From an uncultured Lachnospiraceae bacterium (GTDB taxonomy: Bacteria > Bacillota > Clostridia > Lachnospirales > Lachnospiraceae): a stretch of DNA of 50,896 nucleotides. The stretch is taken from assembly GCA_902780385.1 (NCBI GenBank), contig CACZFF010000029.1, positions 1 through 50,896 on the forward strand. The letters run 5' to 3'. Below, piece by piece: positions 32,241-40,078 of this stretch; position 1 is the stretch's first letter, and each line of letters begins with the position of its first letter. A program made the position numbers and the translations under genes. Under the pieces are notes generated by a model that was not told the DNA's origin, did no database searches, and was given only the letters and a program-made list of their open reading frames with translations.

Positions 32241-33287
32241 ATGAGCGTTATTACATTCGTATGTGCAGGACAGATGAACTCGGCAATCACATTCCCCGCT
32301 TTTGAAAACGGCCACGAGGTAAGACTTGTAGGCTCCCCTCTGGACAGGGATATCATCGACGGTCTCCGCAAGGACAATTTCCATATCACCCTGAAGAGGA
32401 CCCTGCATGACGGGATCAAATATTATCAGATCGAGGAACTGCAGGAGGCGCTTGAAGGCGCAGACCTGATCCTGGGCGGTGTCAGCAGCTTCGGTCTCGA
32501 CTGGTTCTGTGACGAGATCCTTCCGGTCCTCCCTGAAGAGGTCCCGCTCCTGACAGTTACCAAAGGCATGGTCGACCTCGAGGATGGCACACTGGTTCCC
32601 TACCCCACTATTTTTGAGCAGCGTCAGCCCGCCGGAAAGCATATCAATTTCAATGCGATCGGCGGTCCCTGCACCAGTTATGAGCTGGCGGACCACGATG
32701 ACAGCCATGTTGCCTTCTGCGGCAAAGACATGGAGACATTAAAGAAGATCAAAGCCCTGCTTGCAACTGACTATTATCACATCAGCCTTTCCACTGACGT
32801 TGTCGGTGTGGAGTGCGCAGTAGCAATGAAGAATGCCTATGCACTGGGCGTATCCCTTTCTGTCGGCCTTGCAGAAAAGCGCGACGGCAAGATCGGCGCT
32901 GTCCACTACAATTCCCAGGCTGCTCTCTTCGGACAGGGCGTCAAAGAGATGATGCGGCTGCTGGATCTGATCGGCGGCGGCCCCGAGAACATCATCCACG
33001 GCGCGGGAGACCTCTATGTCACCGTCTTCGGCGGCCGCACCCGCAAGATCGGAACCCTTCTCGGCAGAGGCCTGACCTTTGACCAGGCAATGGAAGAGCT
33101 GAAGGGCGTCACCCTCGAGTCCATCGTCATTGCGACCAGGACTGCAAGAGCTGTTAAAAAACTGGCGGCACGCGGTGTGGTAAGCCTGGATGACTATCCG
33201 CTCCTTATGCATGTGGATGAGATCATCAACAATGGCGCGGAAGTGAATATTCCCTGGGAGAAATTCACTATGGTCGTAGAGAAGTGA
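32241..33287 (+). CDS. GpsA-like NAD(P)-dependent dehydrogenase, copy 2 (operon copy)
   Basis: A 348-residue paralogue of the protein at 8651-9694, identical over long stretches and differing at scattered positions (for example RKDNFHITLKRTL versus RRDNFHITLKRTL). The Rossmann start, active-site Lys in AMKNAYALGV and HGAGDLYVTVFGGRTRKIG are conserved. Here it sits between PTS genes and transketolase genes, so its substrate is probably the phosphorylated polyol made by the PTS, oxidised at a secondary hydroxyl to a keto-phosphate (inference). Strong AAGGAGG ahead. The stop is 95 bases before the transketolase start. Confidence 0.86.
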   Translation: MSVITFVCAGQMNSAITFPAFENGHEVRLVGSPLDRDIIDGLRKDNFHITLKRTLHDGIKYYQIEELQEALEGADLILGGVSSFGLDWFCDEILPVLPEEVPLLTVTKGMVDLEDGTLVPYPTIFEQRQPAGKHINFNAIGGPCTSYELADHDDSHVAFCGKDMETLKKIKALLATDYYHISLSTDVVGVECAVAMKNAYALGVSLSVGLAEKRDGKIGAVHYNSQAALFGQGVKEMMRLLDLIGGGPENIIHGAGDLYVTVFGGRTRKIGTLLGRGLTFDQAMEELKGVTLESIVIATRTARAVKKLAARGVVSLDDYPLLMHVDEIINNGAEVNIPWEKFTMVVEK

Positions 33288-33382
33288 CGGCATCCGGCCC
33301 TGGGCAAAGAAGCAGGAAAAAGGAAAGAACTGCATCAAAAGGAAAAAGAAAAAAGAAAATGATGAATAAGGAGGAATCCCTT

Positions 33383-34237
33383 ATGACACCGGAGAAGATC
33401 AGAGAACTGAAACTGTTTGCAAACCGGGGAAGGATGAACATCATCCGCGCCACACATGCCGGCAACTCAGGCCATCCCGGCGGCAGCCTGTCATCCATCG
33501 ACCTCATGACCTACCTCTACAAAGTAGAGATGCGGGTCAATCCGCAGGATCCCAAGGCTGAGGACCGCGACCGCTTCGTCCTTTCCAAAGGACACTGTGC
33601 ACCCGGCCTCTACTCTGTATTGGCGCAGTGCGGGTATTTCCCGGAAGAGGACCTCGTCACGCTCAGACAGCTCGGTTCCCATCTCCAGGGTCATCCCAAT
33701 ATGAATATGACACCCGGGATCGACTTCTCCACCGGCTCTCTCGGGCAGGGCTTTTCCGCAGCCACGGGAATGGCCAACGCGGCCAAAAACGTCCTGCACA
33801 GAGATATCAATGTCTACGCTCTTCTGGGAGACGGAGAGCTCGCCGAGGGTCTTGTCTGGGAAGCTGCAGAATATGCGGCGCAGTACCGGCTTGACAACCT
33901 CTGCATTGCGGTGGATATCAACGGACTTCAGATCGACGGAGCCACAAAAGACGTCATGAATATGGAACCGATCGATGCCAAGTTTGAAGCGTTCGGATTT
34001 AATGTTGTCAGGATCAACGGCCATGATTTTAATGAGATCGAAAAGGCATTCACAGCTTTTCATGATGCCAGGGGTCAGGGGAAACCCACTGCGATCCTGA
34101 TGAATACGACCAAAGGCAAGGGAGTCTCATTTATGGAAAACCAGGCCAGCTGGCATGGAAAGGCGCCCAATGATGAGCAGTTCGCACTGGCAATGGCAGA
34201 GCTGGAGGCAGAAGAGAAGAAGATCCTGGCAGCATAA
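33383..34237 (+). CDS. transketolase, N-terminal (ThDP-binding) subunit
   Basis: A 284-residue first half of a split transketolase. Start at 33383 (MTPEKIRELKLFANRG) has AAGGAGG (33368-33374); an upstream open frame is not coding-like. ThDP pyrophosphate-binding elements: HAGNSGHPGGSLSSIDLMTY, FVLSKGHCAPGLYSVLA, GSLGQGFSAATGMA, and the GDGELAEGLVWEAAEYAAQY to NLCIAVDINGLQIDG region (GDGx(25-30)N motif). Together with the C-terminal subunit gene downstream it transfers two-carbon units among ketose and aldose phosphates. Split forms are common in Firmicutes and archaea. Confidence 0.96.
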   Translation: MTPEKIRELKLFANRGRMNIIRATHAGNSGHPGGSLSSIDLMTYLYKVEMRVNPQDPKAEDRDRFVLSKGHCAPGLYSVLAQCGYFPEEDLVTLRQLGSHLQGHPNMNMTPGIDFSTGSLGQGFSAATGMANAAKNVLHRDINVYALLGDGELAEGLVWEAAEYAAQYRLDNLCIAVDINGLQIDGATKDVMNMEPIDAKFEAFGFNVVRINGHDFNEIEKAFTAFHDARGQGKPTAILMNTTKGKGVSFMENQASWHGKAPNDEQFALAMAELEAEEKKILAA

Positions 34238-34275
34238 AGCCATGGTCAGTAAACAGCTTCCTGTTGCATATCCGT

Positions 34276-34583
34276 AGACAATGCCCCCCGTTGGTTATGG
34301 GTATGTGTGTAAGGAACTGTATACTCATACCTCCCGAAAGCTGCACAGGCGTTTCTTTCGGATTTGAAAAGAAAAGCCATGCAGCTTTCGGAAGATCAGA
34401 TAGTTACTATTCACAGTCCCTTCGGAACTGTGAAAGTAACTTGCGTTTGCCCATTCCAAATGCTCTTCGAGCATGGGCAAACGCCGTTATACTCGGGTTT
34501 TTGCATGAAAAAACACATGCAAAAACACCTCGAACGCGGAGAATGTGAATAGTAACATCAGATAACAGTTCCTTAAGACAATG
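34276..34583 (+). repeat. structured element C between transketolase genes
   Basis: The 8-base direct repeat AGACAATG stands at both ends (34276-34283, 34576-34583), exactly 300 bases apart. Inside: AAGGAACTGT/ACAGTTCCTT (34311-34320, 34565-34574); a long hairpin from CCGAAAGCTGCA to TGCAGCTTTCGG (34334-34391); GTTACT-TTCACAGT hairpin (34403-34440); GCGTTTGCCCAT hairpin (34443-34484) whose loop TTCGAG is complementary to CTCGAA near 34529; GTTTTTGCATG hairpin (34497-34526). GTGAATAGTAAC (34545-34556) can compete for pairing with 34403-34414. No ORF is supported. Confidence 0.7.
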
Positions 34584-34610
34584 ACCAAGAAAGGAAAAAG
34601 GAGATTGACC

Positions 34611-35546
34611 ATGGCAGAAATGAAAAAGATCGCAACAAGAGAAAGCTACGGAAATGCCCTGAAAGAACTGGGCGCAGTGAATGAAAAAGTCGTCGTCATC
34701 GATGCAGACCTTGCGGGATCCACAAAGACCGCGGTTTTCAGAAGTGCATATCCTGAACGTCATTTCAACTGCGGAATTGCAGAGTGTAACGTGATGGGTA
34801 CGGCTGCCGGAATGGCATCCATGGGACTGGTTCCCTTTGCCTCCACGTTCGCAATGTTTGCAGCGGGCCGCGCCTTTGAGATCGTCCGCAATTCCATCGG
34901 TTATCCGCATCTGAATGTCAAGATCTGTGCAACCCACGGAGGAATCTCTGTCGGAGAGGACGGTGCCTCTCACCAGTGCTGTGAAGATATTGCACTTATG
35001 TGCACGATCCCGGGCATGACTGTCATGTCCCCCGCGGATGACGTGGAAGCCAGAAAGATGGTCCACGCCGCCGCAGAACTGGAAGGCCCCTGCTATATCC
35101 GTTTCGGACGCGCAGCAGTTCCGGTTTTCCATGAGGAGAACTATGACTTCAAGGTCGGCAAAGGCGAAGTCCTCAAAGAGGGGAACGATATTGCCATCAT
35201 AGCCAACGGAGTCATGACCTATGAAGCCATCCAGGCGGCACAGCAGCTGGAAAAAGAAGGAATCAATGCCCGCGTGATCAACATCGGCACGATCAAGCCT
35301 ATCGACAGGGAGATCGTCCTGGCGGCGGCGAAAGAATGCAAAAAGATCATCACCTGTGAAGAACACAGTGTGATCGGCGGTCTCGGGGCTGCTGTCTGCG
35401 AAGTCCTTGAGGAAGAATGCCCCGTCCCCGTCCGCCGCATTGGTGTCAAGGATGTATTCGGACATTCAGGCCCCATGCTGGAAGTTATGAAAGACTTCGG
35501 CCTTTGTGCGGACAATATTGTAAAGCAGACAAAGGATTTCCTGTAA
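34611..35546 (+). CDS. transketolase, C-terminal subunit
   Basis: A 311-residue second half of split transketolase, with pyrimidine-binding and C-terminal domains. Start at 34611 (MAEMKKIATRESYGNAL) follows AAAAAGGAG; an ATG at 34581 is further upstream without a site. Motifs: KVVVIDADLAGSTKT, HFNCGIAECNVMGTAAGMAS (the Glu that activates ThDP), THGGISVGEDGASHQCCEDI, CYIRFGRAAVP and CEEHSVIGGLG. It follows the N-terminal subunit gene, separated by structured element C, which could uncouple the expression of the two halves. Confidence 0.96.
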   Translation: MAEMKKIATRESYGNALKELGAVNEKVVVIDADLAGSTKTAVFRSAYPERHFNCGIAECNVMGTAAGMASMGLVPFASTFAMFAAGRAFEIVRNSIGYPHLNVKICATHGGISVGEDGASHQCCEDIALMCTIPGMTVMSPADDVEARKMVHAAAELEGPCYIRFGRAAVPVFHEENYDFKVGKGEVLKEGNDIAIIANGVMTYEAIQAAQQLEKEGINARVINIGTIKPIDREIVLAAAKECKKIITCEEHSVIGGLGAAVCEVLEEECPVPVRRIGVKDVFGHSGPMLEVMKDFGLCADNIVKQTKDFL

Positions 35547-35572
35547 TACGAAAGATCAGGAGGAAAAAGAAT

Positions 35573-37030
35573 ATGTATGACGTAATCATCATCGGCGCAG
35601 GCGTCACGGGAAGTGCGGTCGCACGCGAACTTTCCCGCTATAAACTGAATGTCTGTGTCCTGGATAAAGAAGAGGATGTCTGCTGCGGCACATCCAAAGC
35701 CAACAGTGCCATTGTCCATGCCGGATTTGATGCGGCAGCCGGTTCTCTTATGGCCCGTTTCAATGTGCGGGGCAATGAGATGATGGACGATATTTCCAGA
35801 GATCTGGATGTTCCCTTTAAACGCAACGGAGCAATGGTCGTCTGCATCAATGAGTCCGAAAAGGACGGCCTGCAGGAACTGTATGACCGCGGTATCGCAA
35901 ACGGTGTCAAGGGTATGCAGATCCTGACCAGGGAGGAAGCTCTGGAGAAGGAGCCCAACCTTTCCGAGAACGTAGTGGCAGCGCTCTATGCACCCACCAG
36001 CGGGATCATCTGCCCCTTCATTCTCAATATCGCAATGGCGGAAAATGCCAATGCCAACGGAGTTGAGTTTTTCTTCAACACTGAGGTGGAGGCGATCACT
36101 CCCGCAGTCTGTGGCAGATCCGGAGATCCCATCTGGAAGCTCCGCACAAACAACGGCGAATACAAGGCAAAATATGTCGTCAACGCGGCAGGTGTCTACG
36201 CGGATGTCTTCCACAACATGGTAAGCGCCGACAAGATCCATATCACTCCCAGACGCGGTGACTATTGCCTTCTGGACAAGAGCGCGGGAAATCACGTCAG
36301 CCACACTATTTTCCCTCAGCCCACAAAGTTCGGTAAGGGCGTCCTGGTCGCTCCCACCGTTCACGGAAATCTGATCGTCGGACCGACAGCAGTCGACATC
36401 GAGGACCGCGAAGGCAACAACACGACCGCGGCCGGAATCGGCGACCTGATCGCCAAGGCAGGCGACCATGTCCGCAATCTCCCGATCCGCCAGGTCATCA
36501 CTTCCTTCGCAGGCCTCCGCGCCCATGAGGACGGCCATGAGTTTATCATCGGCGAAGTAAAGGATGCTCCTCACTTCATTGACTGCGCAGGTATGGAATC
36601 CCCCGGACTGGCATCCTCCCCTGCCGTAGGCGAGTATGTGGGAGCTATGCTCAGGGAAAAGATGGGACTTGAAGAGAAGGAAGAGTGGATCGGCACCCGC
36701 AAGGGCATCCTCAATCCCGCCAATCTTTCTATCGAAGAACGCAACGAACTGATCAAAAAAGAACCTGCCTACGGAAGGATCATCTGCCGCTGCGAGATGA
36801 TCACTGAAGGCGAGATCATTGATGCCATCCACAGACCGCTCGGCGCCCGCTCCCTCGACGGGATCAAGCGCAGGACCAGGGCAGGCATGGGCCGCTGTCA
36901 GGCTGGCTTCTGCTCCCCCCGTTCAATGGAGATCATCAACAGGGAGCTCGGAATAGCCATGGAGAAGATCACCAAACTCGGCGGCGATTCGAAGATGGTT
37001 CTTGAGAGAACAAAAGGAGGTGCACAGTAA
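35573..37030 (+). CDS. FAD-dependent oxidoreductase, GlpA-like with BFD-type [2Fe-2S] domain
   Basis: A 485-residue flavoprotein. Start at 35573 (MYDVIIIGAGVTGSAVAREL) has CAGGAGG. Residues 1-370 are a DAO/glycerol-3-phosphate-dehydrogenase-like domain (GxGxxG; CGTSKANSAIVHAGFDAA; FAGLRAHEDGHEFIIG). The C-terminal 100 residues carry a BFD-like iron-sulfur site, IICRCEMITEGEIIDAI and GRCQAGFCSPR. This is the GlpA/LhgO-like subunit of the anaerobic three-gene module found in many Firmicutes with the two following genes. It oxidises a 2-hydroxy acid or glycerol-3-phosphate-like substrate and passes electrons onward. The next gene overlaps by one base. Confidence 0.92.
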   Translation: MYDVIIIGAGVTGSAVARELSRYKLNVCVLDKEEDVCCGTSKANSAIVHAGFDAAAGSLMARFNVRGNEMMDDISRDLDVPFKRNGAMVVCINESEKDGLQELYDRGIANGVKGMQILTREEALEKEPNLSENVVAALYAPTSGIICPFILNIAMAENANANGVEFFFNTEVEAITPAVCGRSGDPIWKLRTNNGEYKAKYVVNAAGVYADVFHNMVSADKIHITPRRGDYCLLDKSAGNHVSHTIFPQPTKFGKGVLVAPTVHGNLIVGPTAVDIEDREGNNTTAAGIGDLIAKAGDHVRNLPIRQVITSFAGLRAHEDGHEFIIGEVKDAPHFIDCAGMESPGLASSPAVGEYVGAMLREKMGLEEKEEWIGTRKGILNPANLSIEERNELIKKEPAYGRIICRCEMITEGEIIDAIHRPLGARSLDGIKRRTRAGMGRCQAGFCSPRSMEIINRELGIAMEKITKLGGDSKMVLERTKGGAQ

Positions 37031-38307
37031 TGGCTGCAAGGAATTCCTATGATATCGTCATTGTCGGCGGAGGCCCAGCCGGTCTTGCCGCAGCTGTTGC
37101 CGCAAAAAAAGCGGGCACGGACAGCATTCTGATCATCGAACGTGACAAAGAGCTGGGCGGCATCCTCAACCAGTGCATCCACAACGGATTCGGACTTCAT
37201 ACATTCAAAGAGGAGCTGACCGGTCCCGAGTACGCATACCGCTTTATCGAGCAGGTCTATGACCTGGGCATTGAATACAAGCTGGACACTATGGTCATGG
37301 ATATCTCCCGCGACAAGGTCGTCACCGCCATGAACCGCACAGAGGGTATGTTCCAGATCCAGGCGAGTGCCGTCATCCTGGCCATGGGATGCCGTGAGCG
37401 TCCCAGAGGCGCCCTGAACATTCCCGGCTACCGTCCTGCAGGCATCTACAGCGCAGGCACTGCCCAGCGCCTTGTCAACATGGAGGGCTATATGCCCGGC
37501 CGCGAGGTCGTCATCCTCGGCTCCGGCGATATCGGCCTCATCATGGCGCGCCGAATGACTTTTGAGGGAGCAATCGTCAAGGTTGTCGCCGAGCTCATGC
37601 CTTTCTCCGGCGGCCTGAAACGAAATATCGTTCAGTGCCTGGACGACTATGGCATCCCGCTCAAGCTCTCCCACACGATCGTGGACATTGAGGGCAAGGA
37701 GAGAGTGACTGCGGTCACGATTGCCGAGGTCGGCCCCGACATGAAACCCATCCCCGGCACCGAGGAGCGCTACACCTGCGATACTCTGCTGCTGTCCACA
37801 GGCCTCATTCCGGAGAACGAACTGTCCAGAGGCGCCGGCGTTGAAATGAACGCTGTTACAAGCGGTCCCATCGTCAACGAGATCCTTGAAACCAGTATCC
37901 CCGGCGTATTCGCCTGCGGCAACGTCCTCCACGTGCACGACCTTGTTGACTACGTTTCCGAAGAGGCGACCCGTGCCGGAACAAACGCTGCAAACTATGT
38001 CCAGAACGGATGTGCAGATGAGAAGAGCGGTACAGATATTCAGCTTGTTGCAACAGAAGGCGCACGCTACACCGTGCCCTCTACAATCAACGTCTCCCGC
38101 ATGGAAGACAACCTGACTGTCCGCTTCCGTGTCGGCGCCGTATACAAAGACAGCTATGTCAGCGTCTTCTTCGACGATGAACGCGTCCAGCACCGCAAAA
38201 AGAGAATCATGGCGCCCGGTGAGATGGAGCAGATCATCATCCAGAAGAAAAAACTGGCGGACTACCCCGACCTCAGGACAATCACCGTCAAGATCGAAGC
38301 CGAGTGA
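37030..38307 (+). CDS. NAD(P)/FAD-dependent oxidoreductase, GlpB-like partner
   Basis: A 425-residue pyridine-nucleotide-disulfide-type flavoprotein: FAD motif YDIVIVGGGPAGLAAAVAAK, GGILNQCIHNGFGL (a Cys near the flavin), AVILAMGCRERPRG, NAD motif EVVILGSGDIGLIMARRM, and the end motif VFACGNVLHVHDLVDYVSEE. It overlaps the preceding gene by one base (TAATG), so the two are translationally coupled. In the module it probably moves electrons between the GlpA-like flavoprotein and a nucleotide or soluble carrier. An inverted repeat of 34 bases lies in the gap before the DUF1667 gene. Confidence 0.92.
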   Translation: MAARNSYDIVIVGGGPAGLAAAVAAKKAGTDSILIIERDKELGGILNQCIHNGFGLHTFKEELTGPEYAYRFIEQVYDLGIEYKLDTMVMDISRDKVVTAMNRTEGMFQIQASAVILAMGCRERPRGALNIPGYRPAGIYSAGTAQRLVNMEGYMPGREVVILGSGDIGLIMARRMTFEGAIVKVVAELMPFSGGLKRNIVQCLDDYGIPLKLSHTIVDIEGKERVTAVTIAEVGPDMKPIPGTEERYTCDTLLLSTGLIPENELSRGAGVEMNAVTSGPIVNEILETSIPGVFACGNVLHVHDLVDYVSEEATRAGTNAANYVQNGCADEKSGTDIQLVATEGARYTVPSTINVSRMEDNLTVRFRVGAVYKDSYVSVFFDDERVQHRKKRIMAPGEMEQIIIQKKKLADYPDLRTITVKIEAE

Positions 38308-38323
38308 GTCAAGAGGGACGGTT

Positions 38324-38357
38324 CCGGCTGACTCATTGCAAGCAATAAGTCAGCCGG
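38324..38357 (+). repeat. intercistronic hairpin
   Basis: CCGGCTGACT (38324-38333) pairs with AGTCAGCCGG (38348-38357), with inner ATTGC/GCAAT and a two-base loop. It is preceded by a degenerate GGGACGG repeat half. It lies inside the oxidoreductase operon and may protect or divide the transcript. Confidence 0.75.
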
Positions 38358-38443
38358 GACATCTCATGAACTCCGGGTGGATCAACGAGAAACATCCCTG
38401 GAGACTCAAAGTCCCCTTACAGTGGATTAGGAGAGAATAGATT

Positions 38444-38806
38444 ATGGAAAAAAAGAATCTTACGTGCATTGGCTGCCCCATGGGCTGCCAGATCACTGTG
38501 GAATTTGAAGGCGAAGAAGTCTTCAGTGTGACAGGCAACACCTGCGCGATCGGCGATAAATATGCCCGCCAGGAGGTCACCCACCCCGAGCGGACAGTCA
38601 CCTCGACTATCATTGTCACAGGCGGGGATAAGGAACGCTGCAGCGTCAAGACCAAAGGCAATATCCCCAAGGAAAAGATCTTTGCCTGCATGGACGCGAT
38701 CAACCATGTAAAGGCCCCCGCACCGGTCCGCATCGGTGACATTGTGATCGAAAATGTGTGCGGCACAGGCGTAGATGTTGTTGCCACAAAAAACGTCTCC
38801 CTGTAG
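38444..38806 (+). CDS. DUF1667 protein, third subunit of the GlpAB-like module
   Basis: A 120-residue DUF1667 protein. The N-terminal LTCIGCPMGCQITVEFEG has the CxxCxxxC arrangement of a likely iron-sulfur or metal site, and a fourth Cys is in GNTCAIGDKYA. The rest (VTHPERTVTSTIIVTGG, CSVKTKGNIPKEKIFACMDA) matches the family closely. In Firmicutes it follows GlpA-like and GlpB-like flavoproteins, and is thought to be a small electron-transfer subunit; this is inferred from context. GGAGAG precedes the start. Confidence 0.92.
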   Translation: MEKKNLTCIGCPMGCQITVEFEGEEVFSVTGNTCAIGDKYARQEVTHPERTVTSTIIVTGGDKERCSVKTKGNIPKEKIFACMDAINHVKAPAPVRIGDIVIENVCGTGVDVVATKNVSL

Positions 38807-38813
38807 AATCGTT

Positions 38814-39017
38814 TCTGCCAGAGGTCTTCTGGCAGCCAGCTTCAAGAACAGCCGGCAGATCCTTGAGCTGACCAGATACGGCGTGAAGGCAGTGACTGTC
38901 GTGCCCGATGTTATTGACGGATTCGCCGGAAATGCGGCGATTGATACGGCAATCGCACAGTTTACTGAGGACTTCCGGGGCCTGGCCGGCGAAGGGAAGA
39001 CCATGGCTGACTGCTGA
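38814..39017 (+). pseudogene. C-terminal remnant of a fructose-6-phosphate aldolase
   Basis: The last 67 codons, GLLAASFKNSRQILELTRYG through AAIDTAIAQFTEDFRGLAGE to GKTMADC, align without gaps to the C-terminus of the intact aldolase at 22880-23557. The catalytic Lys and the first 160 residues are missing; the homology begins eight bases after the DUF1667 stop. The polyol operon therefore once ended in its own transaldolase-like gene, now deleted except for the 3' end; the copy at 22.9 kb may supply the activity. Confidence 0.9.
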
Positions 39018-39037
39018 GTAAGCTGACTTCCAAGATA

Positions 39038-39096
39038 GTGATATAGGTCAGAAAAGCCGGTGCAGGTTCCCTGGTGGGAGGGCTGTACCGGCTTTT
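39038..39096 (+). terminator. terminator with GTGATATAGGTCAG box (end of polyol operon)
   Basis: GTGATATAGGTCAG (39038-39051), then AAAAGCCGGT (39052-39061) pairing with ACCGGCTTTT (39087-39096), with further inner pairs. Confidence 0.75.
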
Positions 39097-39101
39097 CCGG
39101 G

Positions 39102-39159
39102 GGAGGAGACAGGAAGGGGACGGTTCTCTGTCTCCTGAGAACCGTCCCCTGTCTCCTCC
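39102..39159. repeat. inverted pair of the GGGGACGGTTCTCTGTCTCC repeat
   Basis: GGAGGAGACAGG, AA, GGGGACGGTTCTC (39102-39128), loop TGTCTCCT, then GAGAACCGTCCCC and TGTCTCCTCC (39137-39159): a long hairpin with a two-base bulge. Confidence 0.9.
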
Positions 39160-39170
39160 GAACAGCAGCG

Positions 39171-39204
39171 GCTCTTCACCTTAGCAGGTGGAGGGCTGTT
39201 TTTT
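39171..39204 (+). terminator. terminator of the CTTCACC/GGTGGAGG type
   Basis: GCTCTTCACC, loop TTAGCA, GGTGGAGGGC (39187-39196), then T7. It is a third hairpin in a row before vanR. From 39205 to 39379 nothing further is clear except probable vanR promoter sequences. Confidence 0.75.
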
Positions 39205-39379
39205 TATTTGATGTCTGAGGGGGCATTAGTTTATGCTATTATTATATGTGAGCGGGTGAACCTGGAATCTTTGATGGGCACGGAACCGTGGAATATCAAG
39301 ATGATCTTGAAGGCTCGATCATAACGGTTATACGTATGGTGCTCCTATACATATACGGATTGAAGAAAAGGCAGCGTAC

Positions 39380-40078
39380 ATGAAAGAAACAATACTTGTA
39401 GTGGATGACGAAAAAGAAATTGCAGATCTCCTGGAACTGTATATCAGCGCAGAAGGTTATACTGTGGAAAAGGCATATACAGCGGCGGAGGCATTCGAGA
39501 TCGTGCGCAGCAGGCAGATAAGTCTGGCACTTCTTGATGTGATGCTGCCGGATATCAATGGATTTGAACTTTGCAGAAAGATCCGGGAGGAGTATGTTTT
39601 CCCTATCATTATGCTCACAGCAAGATCTGCCGATATCGATAAAATCAACGGACTGACACTCGGCGCGGACGATTATGTGACAAAACCGTTCAATCCATTG
39701 GAAGTGGCAGCCAGAGTCAAGACGCAGCTTAGAAGGTTCACACAGTATAATAATAATGAGCAGAAGAAAGAGGAAAAGAGTTTCTATGACAGAAACGGAC
39801 TGATAGTAGATCCGGAGACTCACACCTGTACATTGTACGGAAAAAAGATCCAGCTGACACCTATTGAGTTTGACATTCTCTGCTGTCTGTGCAGACGCCC
39901 GGGTAAGGTCGTCTCCTCTGAAGAACTCTTTGAAGAGGTTTGGAAAGAAGCGTACTTTGAGGGGAACAATACAGTTATGGCACACATTGCAAGGCTGCGG
40001 CAGAAACTGAACGAGCCGCCGAGAAAACCGAAGTTTATTAAAACTGTCTGGGGAGTGGGGTATAAAATTGATCCGTAA
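39380..40078 (+). CDS. vanR: VanR-type OmpR family response regulator
   Basis: A 232-residue response regulator. Receiver domain with phospho-acceptor Asp53 (LALLDVMLPDINGFE), acidic pair DDE at residues 9-11, and Lys in DDYVTKPFNP. The C-terminal winged helix (IQLTPIEFDILCCLCRRPGK, NTVMAHIARLRQKL, KTVWGVGYKI) is of OmpR type. Overall closest in look to VanR proteins of glycopeptide-type clusters. The kinase gene overlaps its end by 11 bases. No vanHAX-type ligase genes follow, only vanY. Confidence 0.93.
   Translation: MKETILVVDDEKEIADLLELYISAEGYTVEKAYTAAEAFEIVRSRQISLALLDVMLPDINGFELCRKIREEYVFPIIMLTARSADIDKINGLTLGADDYVTKPFNPLEVAARVKTQLRRFTQYNNNEQKKEEKSFYDRNGLIVDPETHTCTLYGKKIQLTPIEFDILCCLCRRPGKVVSSEELFEEVWKEAYFEGNNTVMAHIARLRQKLNEPPRKPKFIKTVWGVGYKIDP

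Noticed and set aside
35219-36832. Minus-strand open frame of 537 codons
   Set aside because: It is antisense to the GlpA-like flavoprotein and the end of transketolase, both well supported; its translation has no domain-like pattern and no ribosome binding site.
36898-38193. Minus-strand open frame of 431 codons
   Set aside because: Antisense to the GlpB-like gene, with Asp/His/Val-rich low-complexity composition typical of shadow frames.
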